Part shown: positions 17,637 to 26,355 of the stretch, in pieces
How positions within the stretch are numbered: the first letter of the stretch is position 1
Layout of the letters: each line of letters begins with the position of its first letter
Origin: JALYUM01 sp036688685
GTDB taxonomy: Bacteria; Pseudomonadota; Gammaproteobacteria; Burkholderiales; Burkholderiaceae_D
DNA length: 64,000 nucleotides
Assembly (NCBI RefSeq): GCF_036688685.1
Contig: NZ_JAQQPS010000012.1
Coordinates: 1-64,000 of the forward strand
Direction of reading: 5' to 3'
Position numbers and translations under genes: made by a program
Notes under the pieces: generated by a model
What the model saw: only the letters and a program-made list of their open reading frames with translations
Told to the model about the DNA's origin: nothing
Databases searched by the model: none

Positions 17637-20480
17637 TCAAGCCATGTGCGCGGCAGCCGCGTCGGCGTAGATCGGCTGCGGCGCGCCCAGCGGCTGCAGC
17701 AGCGCCAGCGTCTGGCTCGACTCGCTACTGTAAAGCTTGGCGTGCTGGCGCGGTATGCGCCCGAAGGCTTGCGTGACGCGTGCCGCAAAATCCGCGTTGG
17801 ACAAGCCGGCAGTGCCCTGCTTGAGCACCTGCAAGGCATAGCGCGTGAAATCGCCATGACCCTGGTTTTCCAGCGCAACTTCGCTCGACAGGCACGCCGA
17901 AAACACCACTTCGCGCATCGCCACACCGGCAGCGCGCGACACCGACCTGCTGCCCGCGCCAGCCTGCCGTTTGGCCGTGAACGCTTCGATCAGCTTACGG
18001 CTGGGCTGGATAAAGCGGGCCCGCGCGCCGGCTGGCCGCGTCGCCGTTCCCTGGCCGTACGCCATCCGGCTGATCGTGCCCGAATAGCAGCAATCGAAAA
18101 AGCAGGTCAGGTTGACGCCGTCGGGCAGGCGCGAAAAAATGGCGCCGATGTCGTCGTCGATGAGTAGCTCGCCGCTGTCGCAGTCGACCGGGCACACGGC
18201 TTCGTCGGTACCGGGCGTGTCGCCATCGGCTTCATCGCCGTTCAGGTCGGGCACGCTGGTGCCATGGCCGGCATACTGGAACACGATCACGTCGCCCGCG
18301 CGGCTGCCGTCCACCAGCGCTTTCAGTTCGCGCATGATCGCCGCCCTGGTCGCGGCGCCGTTGAGGAGCATGCGGTGCTCGAAGCCGAGGTTGACCAGCG
18401 CAGTGCCCCAGTCGTTGGCATCGTTGACGCAGCCGCCCAGCGGGCTGGTGGGGTAATCGTCGATGCCGACACACAGGGCGCGGCGGCGCGCGCCGGGCCC
18501 GCTCCAGGGCTGCGGCTTGGGCGCGCTGTAGGCGGTGTCCCAGCCGGAAGTGGTCTGCGCCCACGCCGGCTCGCTCACTGGCTGCTGCCAGCCATCGCTG
18601 CCAACGTCATCCCATTCATCGACCGGCGCCTGCCACAGGTCGGCGCTGCGGGCGGCACGGCCGTCGCGCGGCAGTTCGATGATCGGGTCGGCATCCTGCT
18701 TGCCCAATACCCGCCGCACGATGCTGCCCATGGTGGCGGAATCGTCATCAAAACCGCCATGCGTGCGCGCGCGGCTGGCGCTGCGCCCGCGCTCTTGCTG
18801 GTTGTCCGACCAGACCACGTCGGCCACCGGCTTCGCGCCGGCCAGGCCAAACAGGCGTTTCAGATCGGCGTCGCTGCGCAGGCAACGCTCGAGACCGAGA
18901 ATCGGCGTATCAACCTCGAACTCGAGGCCCTTGTAGATCAGGTACAGGAGCGACTTACGGTACACCAGCGCGCAGTTGTCGTCTTTCTCGAAACTGTCGG
19001 CCATGGTGTACACAGTCAGGTTCTCGACGCCCTGGCCGGCGCCGATGTGGGTGAACAGATTGTTGCGGAACAGGTCGGCCCGCACTGCCGGCGCCAGCAG
19101 GTGCAGGCTGTCGAAGCGGGGCACGCCGCGCGCCAGCGCACACGGCACGAAGTGGGTGTGGAAAATCGCGCCGGCGCTGTGGCCGGCTGCGTGGACTTCG
19201 ACCTCCCCCTTGTGCTGGTCGATAAAGGCCGCCAGTTTCTCGGCCACATACAAGGCGCCGCCGTTGGACGCGGACGCGCGCTCGGCGCTGGTTTTCATCG
19301 TGTCCCACAGGTTCACGCCCAGGGTGCGGTGCGCAAACGCTTCGATCAGCGGATCGCTGACATGGTCGGAAAAGACATTCCGGCCCGCGCCGCGGCGCTG
19401 GCGCCAGCCTTCCAGCATCTGCCCCAGCGTTTCGCCCAGCCCGGTCTCCCAGATGAAGTAAATCGGATAGATATCGTTGCTCTGCCACCAGTCGATGCGC
19501 GCGTGCGCCCCAGCCAGCGCGGACGCTTCATCGTTGAGTCCGCCATGCGCGTAAAACATCAGGCGCAACGGCCGCTCGCGGTCCCGTGCCGCTTTCAACG
19601 CGGCCGGCAGGTGCTGGTCGAAGATGGCGTCGACGTCGCCCTCCGAGGTGGTCCAGTCGCCGCTGCTGGAAAACTGGCCCTTGCGCAAATTGACGATGTG
19701 CGGGCGCATGGCATCGAGCTCGAACGCGCTGAATTTGTTGCCGCGGCTCGACGCCGGTATGCCGCCGCGCGCATTGGCCCGGCCGGCGGCCTCGGCATAG
19801 CTGGGCCCATGCGCGCATGGCTCGGCGTCGAACGGGTCGGGCGCGAGGCCGGCGCCTTCCTGCAAACTGGCGATCGCTTCCTTCACCACGCGGTGCAGCT
19901 CGACCTGGTCGGCCGGAAACGGGCCGTCGCCACGCGGGACGGCGCGCGCACTGCTCATCAGCTCCTGATGGCGCTGCGACACGTCTTGCAGCACGTCCTG
20001 GAAATCGATGCTGGTGCCCGGGCAACTCTTGGTGGACATCATGTTATGGAATTGCAGGGTTCCCGGCGGCAGGCCGAACCGCTGCTGGACGCGGGCGATC
20101 ACGTCCACCACGGTTTCGCGCTGGGGCCCGCCGAACAGGTCGCGGCCTTCATCGAAGTCGCCGATCATTTCGAACATGAACGGGCCGGCCTGCGCATTGC
20201 CGTTATGGCCCGCCGCGCTGGCCGGTGCGCGGTTCCAGTCGCGTCCCAGCCAGATGCTGCCGTCGGGCGCGATGGTGATGTGCTGGGCGATATCCGACCA
20301 GCCGTTCGTTTCAGTATGGAAGCGCCACATGCCGACGATGGTGTCATGCCCGCGGTACTGGGCGTGGTTGGGTCGCCAGGTGTGGTGCATGTGCACCGCG
20401 TTGATTTTGCGTTTGAAGGGAAACGTCGACAATAACTGGGCGAATTGCTCCCTTGTGATCTGTTTGAACGGCGCAGGCAT
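17637..20480 (-). CDS. Amidase / alpha-beta hydrolase / caspase-like peptidase fusion
   Basis: A 947-residue protein with three enzymatic modules. Residues 1-175 are an Amidase_2/PGRP-like N-acetylmuramoyl-L-alanine amidase: HHTW at 32-35, then His145 (QFHNM) and Cys153 (SCPG) in the zinc-ligand positions. Residues about 300-490 are an alpha/beta hydrolase with HGG at 312-314 and the nucleophile elbow GHSAG (Ser435). Residues 665-935 are a C14 caspase/metacaspase: RRALCVGIDDY, catalytic His739 (YAGHGT) and Cys798 (DCCYSG), with the conserved FSACLSSEVALE strand. Linkers at 175-290 and 560-660 are low in predicted structure. There is no signal peptide. The ATG at 20480 has an AGGAGG site. The metallopeptidase gene follows 12 bases downstream. 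The biology is unknown; see findings. Confidence 0.85.
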   Translation of the reverse strand: MPAPFKQITREQFAQLLSTFPFKRKINAVHMHHTWRPNHAQYRGHDTIVGMWRFHTETNGWSDIAQHITIAPDGSIWLGRDWNRAPASAAGHNGNAQAGPFMFEMIGDFDEGRDLFGGPQRETVVDVIARVQQRFGLPPGTLQFHNMMSTKSCPGTSIDFQDVLQDVSQRHQELMSSARAVPRGDGPFPADQVELHRVVKEAIASLQEGAGLAPDPFDAEPCAHGPSYAEAAGRANARGGIPASSRGNKFSAFELDAMRPHIVNLRKGQFSSSGDWTTSEGDVDAIFDQHLPAALKAARDRERPLRLMFYAHGGLNDEASALAGAHARIDWWQSNDIYPIYFIWETGLGETLGQMLEGWRQRRGAGRNVFSDHVSDPLIEAFAHRTLGVNLWDTMKTSAERASASNGGALYVAEKLAAFIDQHKGEVEVHAAGHSAGAIFHTHFVPCALARGVPRFDSLHLLAPAVRADLFRNNLFTHIGAGQGVENLTVYTMADSFEKDDNCALVYRKSLLYLIYKGLEFEVDTPILGLERCLRSDADLKRLFGLAGAKPVADVVWSDNQQERGRSASRARTHGGFDDDSATMGSIVRRVLGKQDADPIIELPRDGRAARSADLWQAPVDEWDDVGSDGWQQPVSEPAWAQTTSGWDTAYSAPKPQPWSGPGARRRALCVGIDDYPTSPLGGCVNDANDWGTALVNLGFEHRMLLNGAATRAAIMRELKALVDGSRAGDVIVFQYAGHGTSVPDLNGDEADGDTPGTDEAVCPVDCDSGELLIDDDIGAIFSRLPDGVNLTCFFDCCYSGTISRMAYGQGTATRPAGARARFIQPSRKLIEAFTAKRQAGAGSRSVSRAAGVAMREVVFSACLSSEVALENQGHGDFTRYALQVLKQGTAGLSNADFAARVTQAFGRIPRQHAKLYSSESSQTLALLQPLGAPQPIYADAAAAHMA

Positions 20481-20517
20481 GGCACTTCCTCCTAAGCATA
20501 TGTAGTTGAGTCCGTCT

Positions 20518-20531
20518 TTGACAAATGTCAA
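20518..20531 (-). promoter_or_regulatory. Inverted repeat overlapping a TTGACA element
   Basis: On the minus strand the sequence TTGACA-TT-TGTCAA is a perfect 6-2-6 inverted repeat about 38 bases before the start of the caspase-like fusion gene. The first arm is an exact -35 consensus, though the -10 at the right distance is poor. It could be a promoter with an overlapping operator. Confidence 0.4.
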
Positions 20532-20650
20532 CTAGATAAGCTTAGGATATGCGGGGTGGGTTGCAAGCGGCGTGGGTAAAAATCGTGTACCGTGACCCCA
20601 ATCGATGCGTAAATACGACAGCAGCAACCCATGCGCTTCGCTGCGCCAGC

Positions 20651-21502
20651 TTAAAGTTCCGTGCGCAGCTCGAACAATTCCGGAAACAGCACCACGTCGA
20701 GCATCTGGCGTAGATACGCCACGCCCTCGGTGCCGCCAGTGCCTTTTTTAAAACCGATCACGCGCTCGACCGTTGTCACGTGGCGGAAGCGCCACAGCCG
20801 GAACGCGGTTTCGAGGTCGACCAGTTTCTCGGCCAGCTCGTATAGCGCCCAGTACTGGCCGGTGTCGCGGTAGACCGTCATCCAGGCCGCTTTCACCGAC
20901 GGCTCGGAGCGCATCGGCTGGCCCCAGTCCATGGCCAGGCGCGCCGCGTCCACCGGCAGGCCGGCGCGCGCCATTGCCATCACGGCTTCGTCGTAGATCG
21001 ATGGCGTGCCGAGCGCAGCGGTGAGCGCGCCGAGCGCGTCGGCCTTGTGGCGGTGCACTTGCAGGTGGGTGGCGTTCTTGTTCCCGAGCAGAAATTCAAT
21101 TTCCCGGTACTGGTGCGACTGGAAGCCGGACGAGGCGCCCAGGTAGGGGCGAATTGCCGTGTATTCGGGCGGTGTCATCGTGGCCAGCACGTCCCAGGCG
21201 TGCACCAGCTGGTTCATGATGGCCGCCACGCGCGCCAGCATTTTCATCGCCGGCGGCAAGCTGCCGGCCGCGATGCTGGCGCGCGCGCCATGCAGCTCGT
21301 GCAGCATCAGCTTCATCCACAGTTCGCTGGTCTGGTGCTGGACGATGAACAGCAATTCATTGTGGTCGGGCGAGCGCGGATGCTGGGCCGTCAGGATCTG
21401 GTCGAGAGACAGGTAGTCGCCATAACTCATGTCGTTCGAAAAATCGAGCTGGGCGCCGTGGTAGCCGGCGGGTGCCGGATCGGCAGAAAAAGGACATTCC
21501 AT
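20651..21502 (-). CDS. kynA: Tryptophan 2,3-dioxygenase
   Basis: A 283-residue haem dioxygenase that opens the indole ring of L-tryptophan to N-formylkynurenine, the first step of the kynurenine pathway. The N-terminal YGDYLSLDQIL and the FIVQHQTSELWMKLMLHEL segment with the substrate-side histidine are diagnostic. So are SSGFQSHQYREIEFLLGNKN and the C-terminal FRHVTTVERVIGFKKGTGG, which carries the haem-ligand histidine and the flexible loop that closes the active site. Length is normal. It lies 10 bases after the kynU stop with a GAGGA site, so it is the second gene of a kynU-kynA operon. Confidence 0.97.
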   Translation of the reverse strand: MECPFSADPAPAGYHGAQLDFSNDMSYGDYLSLDQILTAQHPRSPDHNELLFIVQHQTSELWMKLMLHELHGARASIAAGSLPPAMKMLARVAAIMNQLVHAWDVLATMTPPEYTAIRPYLGASSGFQSHQYREIEFLLGNKNATHLQVHRHKADALGALTAALGTPSIYDEAVMAMARAGLPVDAARLAMDWGQPMRSEPSVKAAWMTVYRDTGQYWALYELAEKLVDLETAFRLWRFRHVTTVERVIGFKKGTGGTEGVAYLRQMLDVVLFPELFELRTEL

Positions 21503-21512
21503 GATGTGTTCC

Positions 21513-22766
21513 TCAGGTCACGGCGCTGCGTTCGGCGTGCACGTCGTACGCTTGGTTATCGAGGATATCTTTCAATACCATCACCGCTTGCCACACGTCC
21601 TGGTAGCTGGTGTAGAGCGGCGTGAAGCCGAAGCGCATGCCGTCCGGCTCGCGGTAGTCGCCGATCACGCCGCGCGCGATGAGTGCCTGCATGACCGCAT
21701 AGCCGTGCGGATGCATGACCGTGACCTGGCTACCGCGCTCGGCATGCGCACGCGGCGTGATCAGTTCGAGCGGGTGGCGGGCGCAATGCTGCGCCAGCAG
21801 CTCGATGAACAGGCTCGATAGCGCCAGCGATTTGGCGCGCAGCGCCGCCATCGACACCTCGCCGAACATGGCCAGGCCGCATTCGACCAGCGCCAGCGAC
21901 AGCACCGGCTGGGTGCCGCACAGCGCGCGCCGGATGCCGGCGGCCGGGGCATACGCCGGCTGCATTGCGAACGGCTGGCGGTGCGTCCACCAGCCGGTCA
22001 AGGGCTGGGAGAATTGCGCGTGGTGGCGCGCCGGCACCCAGATAAAGGCCGGTGCGCCGGGGCCGCCATTGAGGTATTTATAGGTGCAGCCAACCGCGAA
22101 GTCGGCATTGGCGCCGTTCAGGTCGACTTCGACCGCGCCGGCCGAGTGGGCCAGGTCCCAGATCGCCAGCGCGCCGGCGGCGTGGATCTGCGCCGTGGTG
22201 GTTTGCATGTCGAGCATGCGCCCGGTACGGTAGTTGACGTGGGTGAGCATCACCACCGCCACCTGTGCGCCGCTGTCGCCGGCCAGCAGCGCCGGCAGGT
22301 CCGACCACGTATCGAGCAGATGCAGTTGGTAGCCACGCTCGAGCCAGCCCAGCAGGCCCTCGGCCATGTAGATATCGCTTGGAAAATTGTCGCGCTCGGT
22401 GACGATCAGGCGCCGCTGCGGCTGCGACTCCTGCATTTTCAGGGCGGCGGCCAGTACCTTGAACAGGTTGACCGAGGTGGAATCGGTGACCGCCACTTCG
22501 TCGCCTTCGGCGCCGATGAGCGGCGCCAGCATGCTGCCAAGGCGAATCGGCAGATCGTACCAGCCGGCCGTATTCCAGCTGCGGATCAGGCCATCGCCCC
22601 ATTCGGCGACGAGGACCTCCTGCGCGCGCTGCAGCGCCGCCTTCGGGCGCGCGCCCAGCGAATTGCCGTCGAGGTAAATCACGCCATCGGGCAGCGCAAA
22701 CCGGGCGCGCTGCGCGGCCAGCGGATCGGCCGCATCGCGGGCCAGGCAGTCTTGTTCGGTGATCAT
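21513..22766 (-). CDS. kynU: Kynureninase
   Basis: A 417-residue PLP enzyme that cleaves kynurenine to anthranilate and alanine. It shows YLDGNSLGARP near the N-terminus, the cofactor-binding TDSTSVNLFKVL segment, WDLAHSAGAVEVDL with the Asp that contacts the PLP nitrogen, and CTYKYLNGGPGAPAF with the Schiff-base lysine. It is the first gene of the minus-strand operon and precedes kynA. The formamidase kynB, needed between the two steps and often in the same operon in related bacteria, is not in this window. The divergent permease starts 97 bases away. Confidence 0.97.
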   Translation of the reverse strand: MITEQDCLARDAADPLAAQRARFALPDGVIYLDGNSLGARPKAALQRAQEVLVAEWGDGLIRSWNTAGWYDLPIRLGSMLAPLIGAEGDEVAVTDSTSVNLFKVLAAALKMQESQPQRRLIVTERDNFPSDIYMAEGLLGWLERGYQLHLLDTWSDLPALLAGDSGAQVAVVMLTHVNYRTGRMLDMQTTTAQIHAAGALAIWDLAHSAGAVEVDLNGANADFAVGCTYKYLNGGPGAPAFIWVPARHHAQFSQPLTGWWTHRQPFAMQPAYAPAAGIRRALCGTQPVLSLALVECGLAMFGEVSMAALRAKSLALSSLFIELLAQHCARHPLELITPRAHAERGSQVTVMHPHGYAVMQALIARGVIGDYREPDGMRFGFTPLYTSYQDVWQAVMVLKDILDNQAYDVHAERSAVT

Positions 22767-22863
22767 GAGGGACCGTGGTGAAGTGGGCAGAGCGCTATTT
22801 TAGAGCAGTCCACGCCAACCTTTGCTACCATCGCGTCCCACCCTCAACGTGAAACGGCACCAG

Positions 22864-24222
22864 ATGATCGACCAGACACACGAACACACTCTGAAACGCG
22901 GCTTGAGCAACCGCCACATCCAGCTGATCGCGCTCGGCGGCGCGGTCGGCACCGGCCTCTTTCTCGGCGTGGCCCAGACCATCAAACTGGCTGGCCCCTC
23001 CGTCATCCTCGGCTATGCGATCGCCGGCATCATGGCATTCTTCATCATGCGCCAGCTGAGTGAAATGGTGGTCGACCAGCCGGTGGCAGGTTCCTTCTCC
23101 CACTTCGCCAACCGCTACTGGGGTCCGTTCGCCGGCTTCGCGTCGGGCTGGAATTACTGGATTTTATATGTGCTGGTCAGCATGGCCGAACTGACGGCGG
23201 TGGGCATCTACATCCAGTACTGGTGGCCGGGCGTGCCGATGTGGGCGTCGGCGCTGGGCTTCTTTTTGCTGATTAACGCGGTCAACCTGCTGCACGTAAA
23301 ACTGTTCGGCGAGATGGAATTCTGGTTTGCCATCATCAAGGTGGCCGCCATTCTCGGGATGATCGGTTTCGGCGCTTATTTGCTGGTCAGCGGCAGCGGC
23401 GGGCCGCAGGCGAGCATCACCAATTTATGGCAGCTGGGCGGCTTTTTCCCGTACGGGATCAAGGGCATGCTGATGGCCATGGCGGTCATCATGTTCTCGT
23501 TCGGTGGCCTGGAACTGGTCGGCATCACGGCGGCCGAAGCGAAAGACCCCGCCACCACCATTCCGCAGGCCACCAACCAGGTGGTCTACCGCATCCTGAT
23601 TTTCTACGTGGGTGCCCTGGCGGTGCTGCTGTCGCTGTATCCGTGGAGCCAGGTGCAGCAAGGGGGCAGCCCGTTCGTGCTGATCTTCCAGGCGCTCGAC
23701 AATGGCTGGGTCGCCTCGGCACTGAATGCGGTGGTGCTGACGGCCGCGCTGTCGGTGTATAACAGCTGCGTCTACAGCAACAGCCGCATGTTGCTGGGCC
23801 TGGCACTGCAGGGCCATGCCCCGAAAGCGCTGGCGCACGTGAACGGGCGCGGCATCCCGGTGCACGCGCTGGGCGTCTCGGCGGCGGCCACCGCGCTGTG
23901 CGTGGTGCTGAACTATGTGATGCCGGGCGAAGCGTTCGGCATGCTGATGATGCTGGTGGTGGCGGCGCTGATGATCAACTGGGCCTGCATCACGATCACG
24001 CACCTGAAGTTCCGGCAAGCAAAATCGCGCGCCGGTGAGATGACGGCTTTCCGCAGCCTGGGCTACCCGTTCACGAATTACCTGTGCCTGGCGTTCATGG
24101 CGGGCATCGTCGTGATCATGTATCTGACGCCGGAAACGCGTATTGCCGTGTGGATGATGCCGGCGTGGGTGGCGGTGCTGGGCGCGTGCTACTGGGTCAA
24201 GCGGCGCGCGGCGCGCCAATAA
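22864..24222 (+). CDS. APC-superfamily amino-acid permease, probably aromatic
   Basis: A 452-residue, twelve-helix amino-acid permease of the AAT (AroP/PheP/ProY) group. It opens with LKRGLSNRHIQLIALGGAVGTGLFLG, the consensus first-helix motif of these proton symporters. It continues with PVAGSFSHFANRYWGPFAGF and GLELVGITAAEAKDP. The ATG at 22864 gives this standard N-terminus, although the ribosome site is weak. It is divergent from kynU-kynA, so tryptophan or another aromatic substrate is the natural guess; the substrate itself cannot be read from the sequence. Confidence 0.9.
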   Translation: MIDQTHEHTLKRGLSNRHIQLIALGGAVGTGLFLGVAQTIKLAGPSVILGYAIAGIMAFFIMRQLSEMVVDQPVAGSFSHFANRYWGPFAGFASGWNYWILYVLVSMAELTAVGIYIQYWWPGVPMWASALGFFLLINAVNLLHVKLFGEMEFWFAIIKVAAILGMIGFGAYLLVSGSGGPQASITNLWQLGGFFPYGIKGMLMAMAVIMFSFGGLELVGITAAEAKDPATTIPQATNQVVYRILIFYVGALAVLLSLYPWSQVQQGGSPFVLIFQALDNGWVASALNAVVLTAALSVYNSCVYSNSRMLLGLALQGHAPKALAHVNGRGIPVHALGVSAAATALCVVLNYVMPGEAFGMLMMLVVAALMINWACITITHLKFRQAKSRAGEMTAFRSLGYPFTNYLCLAFMAGIVVIMYLTPETRIAVWMMPAWVAVLGACYWVKRRAARQ

Positions 24223-24225
24223 ACG

Positions 24226-25278
24226 TCAATGCCCGTGCCGGTGGTGGATGTCCGGGTAATGGGCATGCACATGGGTCAACGGCTCGTGTTGATGCGGATG
24301 CGCGTGCGGCTCCACGCCATCCCAGTCAAAATCGTGGGCATGCTGGTGATGCGCGTCGTGGCGGTGCGAATGACCATGCGCCAGCGCTTCATGGGTGTGT
24401 TGATGGCCGTGCGACTCCGTCAGGTGCAGCCAGATGCCCGCCCCCATCAGCGCGGCGGCGATCCAGAACAGCGGCCCCGGCACCTCGCCCAGCAGGACGA
24501 GCGACAGCGCGGCCCCAGCAAACGGCGCGGCTGAAAAATAGGCGCCGGTGCGCGCCGTGCCGAGGTGGCGCAGGGCCAGCACGAACAGCACCAGGGACAG
24601 GCCATAGCCGCAGAATCCGACCACGCCGGCCAGCAGAACGGTGGGCGCTGCCGGCAGCGTCGCGCCCATCGCCAGGCCGATGCTCAAATTGACCGTGCCT
24701 GCCACCAGTCCCTTGGCCGCCGCGATCTGCAAGGGGTCGCTGGCCGACACCTTGCGCGTGAGGTTGTTGTCGATGCCCCAGCACAGGCAGGCGCCGACGA
24801 TGGCGAGCGCGCCCCACGGCAACCCGGCCAGCGGCGCCTGCTCGAACGCCAGCAGCACGCCGGCCGCAACGATAAGCAGCATGCCGATCACAATGCGCCG
24901 ATCGACATTCTCCTTGAAGACAAACCACGCCAGCAGCGAGGTCAGCACGCCCTCCATGTTCAGCAGCAGCGACGCCGACGACGCCGACACGCTCAGCAAA
25001 CCCACCATCAGCAGCAGGGGCCCGGCGATACCGCCGGCCGCCACGGCGCCGGCGAACCACGGCACATCGGCGCGCGTGAGCCGGATCGGCTGGCCTTGCG
25101 CCTTGCGCTGGACCAGCGCGCGCGCGCCATAACAAGCCAGCAGGCCGATACCGCTGCCGAGATACAGCACACCGGCCAGCGCCACGGGCGGCATCTGGCC
25201 GACCAGGGTTTTGGCAAACGGGGTGCTGGCGCCGAACAACATGGCTGCCAGCAATGCATAAACGACACCTGGATGCAT
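24226..25278 (-). CDS. DMT/EamA-family transporter with histidine-rich tail
   Basis: A 350-residue inner-membrane protein with ten helices in two EamA repeats (YALLAAMLFGASTPFAKTLVG; WGALAIVGACLCWGIDNNLTRKV). The last ~62 residues after helix ten carry about 23 histidines in HxH and HH clusters plus Asp and Glu, ending HHRHGH. Such tails bind transition metals in other transporters. The ATG at 25278 starts right at the first helix. It converges with the amino-acid permease (3 bases between stops) and lies just downstream of a LysR gene on the same strand. The substrate is unknown; a metal-responsive or metal-linked exporter is possible. Confidence 0.88.
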   Translation of the reverse strand: MHPGVVYALLAAMLFGASTPFAKTLVGQMPPVALAGVLYLGSGIGLLACYGARALVQRKAQGQPIRLTRADVPWFAGAVAAGGIAGPLLLMVGLLSVSASSASLLLNMEGVLTSLLAWFVFKENVDRRIVIGMLLIVAAGVLLAFEQAPLAGLPWGALAIVGACLCWGIDNNLTRKVSASDPLQIAAAKGLVAGTVNLSIGLAMGATLPAAPTVLLAGVVGFCGYGLSLVLFVLALRHLGTARTGAYFSAAPFAGAALSLVLLGEVPGPLFWIAAALMGAGIWLHLTESHGHQHTHEALAHGHSHRHDAHHQHAHDFDWDGVEPHAHPHQHEPLTHVHAHYPDIHHRHGH

Positions 25279-25337
25279 ACGAATCTTCAAGGTTAATGTG
25301 GCCAACGGCGCCTTTTTTGTAACGAAGCGTGTCTTGT

Positions 25338-26249
25338 TCAGAAGCGGAAGTCGTGCTGCGCCGCATCTTCCAGGATAGCAACCAGCGCCTGCGCAGGTGC
25401 CGACAGCGTCACGCCCTTGCGGGACAGCAATCCCAGCGTACGCTGCACCGACGGGCCCACCAGTGCCAGCGCGGCCAGCGTCGGATAGCGCACCGCCGAA
25501 TACGCCAGCGCCGGCACCGCCGTCACGCCCACGCCCGCGGCCGCCATCGCCAGCGCCGTCGTCACGTGGTTTACTTCGCAGAATACCGCAGGCCGCTGCT
25601 TCAGGTTGGCCAGCGCGTTGTCGAACAGGATGCGGTTGCTGCTGCGCGACGACAGGGAAATGAGCCGCGTCTCCGACAAATCGCTCCACGCCACCTGCTT
25701 GCGCCCGGCCAGCGGGTGATCGCGCCGCACGGCCAGCACATATTGCTCTGTGTAGATGGCCTTGAAATCGAGGTCGGCTTCCTGCGCGCCGACGAAGCTG
25801 ACGCCGAAATCGGCCTGCGCCAGGGTCACCGATTGCACCACCTGCGCGCCGCTTTCGTCGAGCACGCACAGGCGCACATTGGGAAACCGGCGCGCAAACG
25901 CCTCCAGTGCACCGGGCAACACGTGGTTCGCCACCGAGGGCACGCAGGCGACCGTGACCACCGCACTGCGCTGGGCGGCGGCGGCCGAGATGCCGCCCAG
26001 CGCCATCTCCATCTCGCGGATCGCCGCGCGCGCATGGCCCTGGAACTGGCGCCCGGCCTCGCTGAGCGCCACGCGCCGGCTGGTGCGCTCAAACAGCCGC
26101 ACCTGCAGCACGCCTTCGAGCTTGTCGACCCGACGGCTGAGGGCCGGCTGGGTAATCTCCAGCGCCGCCGCAGCGGCGCGAAAACTGAGCCGCTCGGAAA
26201 CTGCCACGAACGCCTGCAACTCGGCAAATCCGACATCGATACGATTCAT
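25338..26249 (-). CDS. LysR-family transcriptional regulator
   Basis: A 303-residue regulator. The N-terminal winged helix-turn-helix covers residues about 8-67 (ELQAFVAVSERLSFRAAAAAL; TQPALSRRVDKLEGVLQVRLF; ERTSRRVALSEAG). The substrate-binding domain follows from about 95, with the GVGVTAVPALA loop. It is divergent from the RND pump genes with 106 bases between the starts, the usual layout for a LysR protein that controls its neighbour. On the other side lies the histidine-tailed EamA gene in the same orientation, so either neighbour could be the target. The effector is unknown. Confidence 0.93.
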   Translation of the reverse strand: MNRIDVGFAELQAFVAVSERLSFRAAAAALEITQPALSRRVDKLEGVLQVRLFERTSRRVALSEAGRQFQGHARAAIREMEMALGGISAAAAQRSAVVTVACVPSVANHVLPGALEAFARRFPNVRLCVLDESGAQVVQSVTLAQADFGVSFVGAQEADLDFKAIYTEQYVLAVRRDHPLAGRKQVAWSDLSETRLISLSSRSSNRILFDNALANLKQRPAVFCEVNHVTTALAMAAAGVGVTAVPALAYSAVRYPTLAALALVGPSVQRTLGLLSRKGVTLSAPAQALVAILEDAAQHDFRF

Positions 26250-26355
26250 GCATCAATCCATCCATTCCATGCAATTTACAAATTATCGCATGCGCAGCAT
26301 TATTAAAGATATATCGCATACTGCGTCAATCTGCCAACCGCCTGCCGGATATCCC

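Noticed and set aside
18264..20435. A 723-codon plus-strand frame opposite the caspase-like fusion
   Set aside because: The minus-strand gene has three domains with intact active sites and a strong ribosome site; the plus frame has none.
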